Shown: piece by piece, positions 1-6,084 of the stretch
How the letters are laid out: each line of letters starts with the position of its first letter
How positions within the stretch are numbered: the first letter of the stretch is position 1
Notes under the pieces: model-generated
What the model saw: only the letters and a program-made list of their open reading frames with translations
Database searches by the model: none
What the model was told of the DNA's origin: nothing
Source of the DNA: Rhodopirellula sp.
Lineage (GTDB): Bacteria > Planctomycetota > Planctomycetia > Pirellulales > Pirellulaceae
Length of the DNA stretch: 7,936 nucleotides
Assembly (NCBI GenBank): GCA_002714565.1
Contig: PAXU01000079.1
Span: 35,240 to 43,175 of the forward strand
Reading direction: 5' to 3'
Position numbers and translations under genes: made by a program

Positions 1-2327
1 TCGGGGATGGGATAGCCGCGCGTTAAATCCGGATCACTATGAATTGCCGGTCGTAGATTAGGCAGTCCAACACAACTAGGGCAACCATCATCGCATTCGC
101 AATTGCTTACCAGTTCTTCACAGAGTTCGAATAAGTCCGTGAGTCGGGAGTACCCCTGCTCGCTATACCCAAGCCCACCGGGGAATCGGTCGTAAATGAT
201 CATGGTTGGTGTGCCGAGGTTTTTGCTGTCAACGACGCCACTAATATCGCGGTTGTCACACATTGCAAGCATGGGTAGTGCAACAACCACTAGGTTTCGT
301 AATCCACACAATCCTTCGCTGACCTTAAACGATGCTTGCTGCATGGCATCAGAGATCGCTTGTCCCGGCGTGAACCAGAAGGCAGTTGTTGGAAGGTTCT
401 GAGCAGGAATATCCACACTGCCGTAACCCACATTTTCACGTGTCGAAAACTTGATCTTCTTAAATGAGACTGTCTTCCAGCTCACATCTACTTCGCCAAA
501 GGCCAGTGATGTATCCGGGAGTGCTGGCCGGGATTCCAGTTCATGCTGGATCTTTACATTGCTATCGAGCACAGCCTGAGTGTAGTAATCCATTTCCTGG
601 CGCTCTGCATAGGCGACTCGTCCTTCCAAATCTAATTCACGAATGAAAAACGTCTCGCCGTGATGCAAGTAAACCGCCTCTGGATACACCAATTCCGGCG
701 CACTGATAGCATCAACATTAGCAATTACCTTATTTGGCGAATCTGGGTCTTTAGAGATTTCAACGATGCTGAATGTGTTATCAGACATGTGCCGCAGGCT
801 AATCTTATGAGCTGGATTCTGACCACCACTGAAGTAATACTTGTCTGCTACATGATTTAGTTCGTGATTGTTGTGGAGGATGTCCGTTATTGGTGTTGCA
901 CATTCACCAAATTCAGCCAGCCCATCTTCATCCAGCGGTAATTCAAAGGCAGCGGCCTTTAAGTGGTTGGCCAATACGTATGGATTTTCAGGATCAACAA
1001 CTGCCTGCTCCGGCGACTGACTAAAGAAGTACTCAGGATTACGAATCATGTACTGGTCAACCGGTTCATTACCAGCGAGTAACACCGACAGACTCTCGTC
1101 ATTTCTGCGCCCGCTGCGCCCTGCCTGCTGCCATGTGCTGGCGATGGTTCCGGGGTAGTGTACGAGCAGTGTTACATCGAGCGACCCAACATCGACTCCA
1201 AGTTCCAGAGCATTCGTGGATGCCACACCACGAATTCGCCCCTGAAACAGGTCTTGTTCCATAGCCCGTCTCTCTATCGGCAGGTAACCGCCGCGGTAAG
1301 CACAGATGCGATTGTGATGAGGCGACTGGTTGTCGAACAGCCGTTGTTGTGCGTACCGACTGATGAGCTCAGCTGCCTGACGAGTACGTGTAAAAGCAAG
1401 CGTCTGACCACCTTGCTCAATAGCTTCACACATCCACCATACGGCATCATCGTTGGCGCTGGCTCTTGCCAGATTATCACAGCCCAGCTCGCTCGGATTC
1501 CAGAGGATGAAGTGTTTGCGACCGCGCGGTGATCCGTCGTTATCAACGACGACTGGTGCTCGACCGATTAATTTATTGACGAGCTCGCCGGGGTTCTCAA
1601 TGGTTGCGCTTGTGGATAAAAACTGTGGGTTGCTGCCGTAATGCTGACAGACTCGTTTGAGCCGCCGTAGTACGCAAGCGACATTTGCACCGAGGATCCC
1701 GCGATACATGTGCACTTCGTCCAGCACAACGTATTGCAGATTAGCAAAGAATCTCGCCCACTTGGGATGATACGGCAAGATCGCTGCATGAAGCATGTCT
1801 GGGTTTGACAGCACCAAGTTTGACTCAGCCTTGATTCGCCGCCGCTGAGAAGTAGGGGTATCGCCGTCATATACACCAGGCTTGAATGGCAGTTGTTCCG
1901 GGATCTGTCCCCAGTTGTCCTGTGGCCGATTCAGCAATGGATCATCCACACCGGTTAGCAGTTGCAAGAGGCCTTTGAGTTGATCCTGAGCCAGTGCCTT
2001 AGTTGGATAAAGATACAATGCTCGCGATTGTGGGTCGGACAGACACGTTTCAAGAATGGGGATGTTGTAGCACAGTGTTTTACCGCTGGCAGTTCCCGTT
2101 ACCACGACGAGATCACTTCCATTACGAACGGCCTCGATCGAATCTACCTGATGAGAAAACAGATTATCGATTCCACGTTGCTCAAGCAGTTGGCTCAATG
2201 CGACTGGCAACGGTGACTCAAGTGATTTGAATTGGCCATCACGAGCATCGAGTAATTCATGATGCATAATCTGTTGCTGGTATTCCGGATGCTGTTTTAT
2301 CGATTCGATCAGAGCAGATATTTCCAT
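1..2327 (-). CDS. mrfA: MrfA/YprA/Hrq1-type DEAD/DEAH-box repair helicase with DUF1998 domain (3' end cut by window edge)
   Basis: This is an ATP-dependent superfamily 2 DNA helicase. Reading the minus strand from the ATG at 2327 gives 775 uninterrupted codons, with the stop beyond the left edge. Visible motifs are Walker A TGTASGKT (residues 77-84), a YLYPTKALAQDQ motif Ia region (105-116), DEVH box (203-206), STSAT motif III (238-242), a second RecA-like domain with STNALELGVD (370-379), and motif VI QQAGRSGRR (400-408). The C-terminal DUF1998/MZB region ends in CECDDGCPSC, with cysteines at 743, 745, 749 and 752, the zinc ligands expected in this family. Bacillus subtilis MrfA is about 750 residues, so only a short tail should be missing. 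MrfA is known to act with the nuclease MrfB in UvrABC-independent repair of mitomycin C damage; the same role here is inference. AAGGA at 2336-2340, 8 nt before the ATG, supports this start. The gene is separated from the preceding cluster by a terminator and has its own promoter-like region. A generic DUF1998 helicase with another role is the main alternative. Confidence 0.9.
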   Translation of the reverse strand, partial: MEISALIESIKQHPEYQQQIMHHELLDARDGQFKSLESPLPVALSQLLEQRGIDNLFSHQVDSIEAVRNGSDLVVVTGTASGKTLCYNIPILETCLSDPQSRALYLYPTKALAQDQLKGLLQLLTGVDDPLLNRPQDNWGQIPEQLPFKPGVYDGDTPTSQRRRIKAESNLVLSNPDMLHAAILPYHPKWARFFANLQYVVLDEVHMYRGILGANVACVLRRLKRVCQHYGSNPQFLSTSATIENPGELVNKLIGRAPVVVDNDGSPRGRKHFILWNPSELGCDNLARASANDDAVWWMCEAIEQGGQTLAFTRTRQAAELISRYAQQRLFDNQSPHHNRICAYRGGYLPIERRAMEQDLFQGRIRGVASTNALELGVDVGSLDVTLLVHYPGTIASTWQQAGRSGRRNDESLSVLLAGNEPVDQYMIRNPEYFFSQSPEQAVVDPENPYVLANHLKAAAFELPLDEDGLAEFGECATPITDILHNNHELNHVADKYYFSGGQNPAHKISLRHMSDNTFSIVEISKDPDSPNKVIANVDAISAPELVYPEAVYLHHGETFFIRELDLEGRVAYAERQEMDYYTQAVLDSNVKIQHELESRPALPDTSLAFGEVDVSWKTVSFKKIKFSTRENVGYGSVDIPAQNLPTTAFWFTPGQAISDAMQQASFKVSEGLCGLRNLVVVALPMLAMCDNRDISGVVDSKNLGTPTMIIYDRFPGGLGYSEQGYSRLTDLFELCEELVSNCECDDGCPSCVGLPNLRPAIHSDPDLTRGYPIP

Positions 2328-2364
2328 CGGATATTTCCTTGTTAGCGCGGAATTAACAGCAAAA

Positions 2365-2398
2365 CTGTATAAATGTACACATCTATACAAAAGTATAG
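2365..2398 (-). promoter_or_regulatory. Operator-like dyads and probable promoter region of the helicase gene
   Basis: Two adjacent AT-rich inverted repeats lie 38-71 bp upstream of the helicase ATG. The first, CTGTATAAATGTACAC at 2365-2380, is an imperfect dyad (TGTATA-AA-TGTACA, one mismatch) and matches 13 of 16 positions of the E. coli LexA-type pattern CTGTATATATATACAG. The second, CTATAC-AAAA-GTATAG at 2383-2398, is a perfect 6-bp dyad. On the minus strand the region contains the -10-like hexamers TATACT (2397-2392) and TATACA (2371-2366). No convincing -35 goes with either; TTGGCC at 2418-2413 is only 15 bp from TATACT. A protein bound here would cover the likely core promoter. Which protein binds is unknown, and the LexA assignment is speculative because the planctomycete LexA motif may differ. 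Confidence 0.45.
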
Positions 2399-2649
2399 TA
2401 GTTAGATCGATTGGCCAAGGCAATTGAAATAAGCAGGAATTAGGCCGGTTTCGACAAAAACAGTAATCGCAGAATTCTGGTGATGCCGATATCAGTAACT
2501 CCCGGTCGTTTCCGGCAGAGGGACCAACATTTATCGTTGATCTGGATCACCATGGAGCTAGTGCACAGCACGCCCGATCCACATCAGTCTCGAAGCGACT
2601 CCACTCGTCGCAGTCGACCGGGTTGAACTTATAGTTCATTATTCATTGA
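2399..2649. other. Intergenic gap without a supported gene
   Basis: About 250 bp lie between the operator-like dyads and the terminator hairpin. No known RNA gene, insertion sequence or family-like protein could be recognised on either strand. Two small open frames exist: a 30-codon minus-strand frame at 2639-2547 (begins MNYKFNPVDCDEWSR) and a 47-codon plus-strand frame at 2483-2626 (begins MPISVTPGRFRQRD). Neither has a good ribosome binding site or recognisable similarity, so neither is called as a gene. The stretch may hold a remnant of a decayed gene, an untranslated RNA, or nothing functional. Confidence 0.5.
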
Positions 2650-2690
2650 AAAGGGCGGCATCCCTTCAAAGGATGTCGCCCTTTATTTTT
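2650..2690. terminator. Strong hairpin terminator after the DUF1080 gene, probably bidirectional
   Basis: AAAGGGCGGCATCC (2650-2663) pairs with GGATGTCGCCCTTT (2671-2684) across a 7-nt loop, giving a 14-bp stem with one imperfect pair (2658/2676). On the minus strand it begins 32 nt after the DUF1080 stop and is followed by a short TTTTC run, so it fits as terminator of the 7845-2716 cluster. On the plus strand the imperfect pair becomes a G-U wobble and the hairpin is followed by the better T-tract ATTTTTAT (2685-2692). It should therefore work at least as well in that direction. Confidence 0.85.
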
Positions 2691-2715
2691 ATCTAGTTGG
2701 GTTCAGTACCGAAAT

Positions 2716-3345
2716 CTAGTCGAGCCGCTTTACTCGAATGTTTCGGTAGTAAACGACGCTTTGAGGGTCGTGTGCCTGAAGAGCAAACGTGCCATTTCCC
2801 AGTCGGCGCTCGAAGTCCTTGCTGAATGCCTCTTTGCCGGCAGGTTCCTTGTAATCGACTACCGTCTTGCCGTTAATCTTAATCGTGATGTGATTGTCCT
2901 TAACAATGATGTGCTGTTCCCAGAACTCACCATCTTTTGCCGGTGGATTGCCAACGTTTACCACACCATAAAGACTCCCTGTCTTCTTGGGATCCTTATG
3001 AGTGATATTTACTTGAGCTTCGTAGCCGTACTTCGGCCAGCCTGATTCCTGGTAACGAGTGTGGAAATAAATTCCGGAGTTACTGCCAGGTGTCGTTTTT
3101 ACTTCTGCCTTGAATTCGAAGTTCTTGAACGGCTTGTCAGCACCCACATAGAACAGGTGGCTGCGGGGTCCGTCACAGACAAGTAAGCCATCTTTGAATT
3201 TCCATGAATCTTTATTTTCGCTGGCCTTCCAACCCTTCATTGACTTGCCATCAAAAATAGTTTGGAACCCCTTTTCTTTAGCATGTGATGAAGTCGATAC
3301 GACGAGTGCAAATACGAGTGACAGGAGTACAGCAAACTTTTTCAT
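2716..3345 (-). CDS. Exported DUF1080 (3-keto-disaccharide hydrolase-like) protein
   Basis: A 209-residue protein made of a signal peptide and a single DUF1080 domain, a concanavalin A-like beta-sandwich family annotated as 3-keto-disaccharide hydrolase. Residues 1-22 (MKKFAVLLSLVFALVVSTSSHA) form a Sec signal peptide with probable cleavage after SHA. Family hallmarks are FQTIFDGKSMKGWK (27-40), WKFKDGLLVCDG (48-59), FKAEVKTTPGSNSGIYFHTRY (78-98, with the conserved SNSGIYF core), GYEAQV (107-112), WEQHIIVKDNHITIKINGK (142-160) and a closing IRVKRLD. The open frame continues 42 codons upstream into the end of the DUF1501 gene. The ATG at 3345 is preferred because it begins the signal peptide and is preceded by GGAAAG. 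It is the last gene of the cluster, with a terminator downstream. A role in periplasmic or extracellular sugar processing is inferred from the family; the substrate is unknown. Confidence 0.93.
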   Translation of the reverse strand: MKKFAVLLSLVFALVVSTSSHAKEKGFQTIFDGKSMKGWKASENKDSWKFKDGLLVCDGPRSHLFYVGADKPFKNFEFKAEVKTTPGSNSGIYFHTRYQESGWPKYGYEAQVNITHKDPKKTGSLYGVVNVGNPPAKDGEFWEQHIIVKDNHITIKINGKTVVDYKEPAGKEAFSKDFERRLGNGTFALQAHDPQSVVYYRNIRVKRLD

Positions 3346-3351
3346 AGTTGT

Positions 3352-3357
3352 CTTTCC
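3352..3357 (-). promoter_or_regulatory. Ribosome binding site fixing the DUF1080 start
   Basis: GGAAAG lies 6 nt upstream of the ATG at 3345 and immediately precedes the signal peptide start. It decides against the longer frame that opens at 3471 inside the DUF1501 gene, whose extra 42 residues look like translated intergenic sequence. The 88-bp gap 3346-3433 shows no clear promoter or terminator. Confidence 0.65.
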
Positions 3358-3433
3358 AGATATTGAATGAAGTCGAATTGGCTGCCAGACCAAGTAGCAT
3401 TCTGATTGTACATCGATCTTTATGATGAGCTCG

Positions 3434-4654
3434 TTACACAAATACATCAAGTGGTTTGAATTGTCCACCAAGCACGTCAGCGGAAGGCCATTTCATCCAA
3501 TTCTCAAGTACCGATGCATATAACTCTCGGAAATCAAATTGGTGCTTCAGATCACCTTGTTGCAGGTCAGTTAACGACGGGTGACTCCCATGAATTCCAG
3601 CCTTCACACGGGAGCCAGCAAAGAACATTGGAGCCGCGGCACCATGATCGGTACCATCACTGGCATTTTCTTTGACGCGTCGACCGAATTCACTGAAGCA
3701 CATGACCATTACCCTATCACCGTGGCCGCGTTGCGTGATGTCATCGACAAACGTTTTGACGGAACTGCTCACCTGCCTAAGCAGACTTGTATGAGCATCG
3801 GCCTGCTGCGCATGCGTATCAAATCCATCGATGGATACATAGTAAACTCGAGTAGCAAGCGGGCTATCGATTAACTGAGCTGCCGTCTCGAGTTTTCGCG
3901 CCAGTGCAGAGTTGGGGTAGGAGACAGCGGAAGTATTTTTGGATCGAATTTCTTCTAATTGCTCACTTGTTCGGATCGCTGCCTGAGTACTCGATTGCAC
4001 AAAACCAAGCAGCCCGCCGCTTCCTTGATCGTCACCCTTTGCCACTACGTTGGAGAGCGTCTTGGAATCTGCAGGCAACTTGAACTGTTCCAGAGATTTT
4101 ACCGATGCGATTCGTAATGAACGGCTTGAAAGAGCCAGAGGTTGTTTTTCAGGACCAAGGTGCAATCCTGGAATATCGGTTGAGTCGTCCGCTGTTTGAG
4201 TGGCCAATATGCTGCCGAGCCAGCCTTCTTCACGTATATCGTTCTTTCGGCGACACGTGTGCCATATGTCCATCGATTCAAAGTGAGATCGGTTTGGATT
4301 TGGATAACCAACACCTTGCACAACAGCCAACTTGTCATCTTCGAGCAACTCGGCAAACCCCTGCATGACAGGATGAAATCCCAACGACTTATCAATCGAC
4401 AGCACATTCGCCTTTGGGATTGCAAGTTTGGGTCGCTGGTTGTAGTAAACCGGATCGGTAAAGGGTACGACCGTATTTAATCCGTCGTTGCCGCCGCTTA
4501 ACTGTACAACGACCAGAACAGACTTATCGCTTTTTGCGCTGCTGTCCGCAGCCTGTAGTAGGAATCCAGGAAGGGACGTACTACTGCTTCCGATGGTAAT
4601 CATGGATGCAGAAGCAAGTGAACTGGAGATTAATTGTCTTCGTGTTAGGTTCAT
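3434..4654 (-). CDS. DUF1501 family protein with Tat-type signal
   Basis: A 406-residue, full-length DUF1501 protein; the family belongs to the alkaline phosphatase/sulfatase-like fold, but its reaction is not established. The N-terminus carries TRRQLIS (4-10) followed by a hydrophobic stretch to about residue 35, a twin-arginine export signal typical of the family. Hallmarks in order are VVVQLSGGNDGLNTVVP (48-64), LGFHPVM (91-97), NRSHFESMDIWHT (121-133), YVSIDGFDTHAQQ (272-284), VMCFSEFGRRVKEN (317-330), DGTDHGAAAPMFFAG (333-347) and FDFRELYASVLENWM (373-387). The Asp/His-rich positions (GGND, DGFDTH, GTDHG) are consistent with a metal site as in related fold members. The start is supported by GAGG at 4663-4666, 8 nt before the ATG. 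It follows the DUF1800 gene by 31 bp, the standard arrangement for this pair in planctomycetes, and the two products probably act together. Confidence 0.95.
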   Translation of the reverse strand: MNLTRRQLISSSLASASMITIGSSSTSLPGFLLQAADSSAKSDKSVLVVVQLSGGNDGLNTVVPFTDPVYYNQRPKLAIPKANVLSIDKSLGFHPVMQGFAELLEDDKLAVVQGVGYPNPNRSHFESMDIWHTCRRKNDIREEGWLGSILATQTADDSTDIPGLHLGPEKQPLALSSRSLRIASVKSLEQFKLPADSKTLSNVVAKGDDQGSGGLLGFVQSSTQAAIRTSEQLEEIRSKNTSAVSYPNSALARKLETAAQLIDSPLATRVYYVSIDGFDTHAQQADAHTSLLRQVSSSVKTFVDDITQRGHGDRVMVMCFSEFGRRVKENASDGTDHGAAAPMFFAGSRVKAGIHGSHPSLTDLQQGDLKHQFDFRELYASVLENWMKWPSADVLGGQFKPLDVFV

Positions 4655-4685
4655 TTAAATGACCTCGTTGTTTCGTCCAGATCGT

Positions 4686-6050
4686 CTAGGAGAGTTGGAA
4701 TTGTGGAAGTGAAGTAAATGTGTGTATGAGTGATCGCAACTGTTCTTCACGTTGTGAGAACTGTTCCGTACTACTGCTTACAATCTCATCCCGGATGTCA
4801 TTACTTATCGGTACGGCAAACAACTGCTGTATTAGCCGATCAGCAACATCTGTCAGCGATGACAATTCCTGTTTGCTGGCATACTCGGTAAGCGTTCCGC
4901 CCCCAAACTGTGTCTTCTCATTTCGTAACACGCGATAGACCAGATTTGCTCTGCCCAGAAGCGTTGATGAGTTGATCCAAGTGCGACCACCATCCCATCC
5001 TTTTACGCTTGGCGGGAAGAAGATGCTATGCCCCAAATCATGCAATCCCGCTGTAAGCAAATCCATACTGGACGTGCCATTCAGTGATCGCAGGAGTGTG
5101 GTGACCAATTCGACCGGTGATCGAACCTTCATGCCAATCGCTAAATCTGAGAAGAACAGATTACTTCCAAGGATGACTTTGAGGGTCTTGGCCACATTGA
5201 AATTATCCTCGCGAAGTTGCTGTGCGAGTGGGGCGACCAACTCCGCTGATGGTTGTGGTTCGTCCATGACGAAAAACCGCACCAGTTTCTGAGCAATGAA
5301 AATTGGGGCAGTCGGCTGACTCAAAACATGACTTACCGCTTGCTCACCAGTCAATTCACCCGTCGTGCCTAAAAAGGACTTGGCGCCGGTGTCGAACTGA
5401 TACTTGTTAAATCTGAATCGTCGGCTACGAACTTCCCAGCCTGTAAAACACTTTGCCAACTCGCGGATATCCTGTTCTGTGTAATTGCCTTCACCCAGGC
5501 AGAACAGTTCCATCAATTCACGTGCATAGTTTTCATTCGGATGTGTTTTGCGATTGGTAGCCGAATCCAGATACAGAAGCATGGCGGGGTCTTTAGAAAT
5601 ACCCTGGACCATTTCATTGAAGTCACCGAGTGCATGTTTGCGCAACAGTTCATTTTGCTGTTGCATCATGAACGCGTCCTGAACCTTTTGAGCTCCCGTG
5701 GCAAAGTGGCCATGCCAGAATAACGTCGTCTTTTCCTGAAGTTGATTCGTCGTATTGATCATGCGATACAACCAGGCCGATGCTAGTCCATGTGGATTGC
5801 CAGTAGCTACCATGGCGCGGCTCATCGCTTTCATTTCGATTTGAAAGCTCTCCGACTCTGGTGATGCGAAGACTAAATCGTTGACCAACTGATCCGGTGT
5901 GATGCTTAAACCAGCATTTAAAGTCTCCCAATCGGTACCAAATCCAAGTCGGCGGTATAAATGGGTTACACGTTGCAAGTTCCAAGGCTGGTCGGTCGAT
6001 GGCGCATACGGCCTCCAAGCCCAATTGGGATCAATTTGTTTTTGACTCAT
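4686..6050 (-). CDS. DUF1800 family protein
   Basis: A 454-residue, full-length DUF1800 protein of unknown biochemical function. Diagnostic segments are VTHLYRRLGFG (28-38), TTLFWHGHFATG (108-119), the NENYARELMELFCLGEGNYT block (172-191) with following CFTGW (201-205), FIAQKLVRFFV (251-261), PVELVTTLLRSL (312-323) and PPSVKGWDGGRTWINSSTLLGRANL (346-370). No N-terminal signal peptide is visible, in contrast with its DUF1501 partner. The frame extends 60 codons further to 6230, but that part lies inside the end of the upstream gene and reads as low-quality sequence, so the ATG at 6050 (MSQKQIDPNWAWRPYAP) is preferred. Upstream of it there is only a weak AAAG, so translation may be coupled to the preceding gene, which stops 34 bp earlier. 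It is immediately followed by DUF1501. Confidence 0.93.
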   Translation of the reverse strand: MSQKQIDPNWAWRPYAPSTDQPWNLQRVTHLYRRLGFGTDWETLNAGLSITPDQLVNDLVFASPESESFQIEMKAMSRAMVATGNPHGLASAWLYRMINTTNQLQEKTTLFWHGHFATGAQKVQDAFMMQQQNELLRKHALGDFNEMVQGISKDPAMLLYLDSATNRKTHPNENYARELMELFCLGEGNYTEQDIRELAKCFTGWEVRSRRFRFNKYQFDTGAKSFLGTTGELTGEQAVSHVLSQPTAPIFIAQKLVRFFVMDEPQPSAELVAPLAQQLREDNFNVAKTLKVILGSNLFFSDLAIGMKVRSPVELVTTLLRSLNGTSSMDLLTAGLHDLGHSIFFPPSVKGWDGGRTWINSSTLLGRANLVYRVLRNEKTQFGGGTLTEYASKQELSSLTDVADRLIQQLFAVPISNDIRDEIVSSSTEQFSQREEQLRSLIHTFTSLPQFQLS

Positions 6051-6084
6051 GACTAATACTTTGCGATGTCGGTGATCGTGGTGC

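Noticed and set aside
1158..1532. A 124-codon plus-strand open frame.
   Set aside because: It lies antisense to the helicase domain, where the minus-strand frame shows clear conserved motifs, so it is a shadow frame.
1568..1876. A 102-codon minus-strand open frame.
   Set aside because: It lies in another frame within the helicase gene and overlaps the DEVH-box region; the helicase frame is clearly the coding one.
2547..2639. A 30-codon minus-strand frame (begins MNYKFNPVDCDEWSR) in the gap.
   Set aside because: It has no clear ribosome binding site and no recognisable family. It begins just after the terminator hairpin in the minus direction. It may be a gene remnant, but this cannot be supported from the window.
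2608..2640. GGTTGAAC-like sequence resembling a tRNA T-loop.
   Set aside because: No matching T-stem, anticodon arm or acceptor stem could be drawn around it.
3346..3471. A 42-codon extension of the DUF1080 frame into the end of the DUF1501 gene.
   Set aside because: The internal ATG at 3345 starts a textbook signal peptide behind GGAAAG; the extension would bury that signal peptide.
5650..6024. A 124-codon minus-strand open frame within the DUF1800 gene.
   Set aside because: It is an alternative frame over conserved DUF1800 sequence, with no independent start signal or family similarity.
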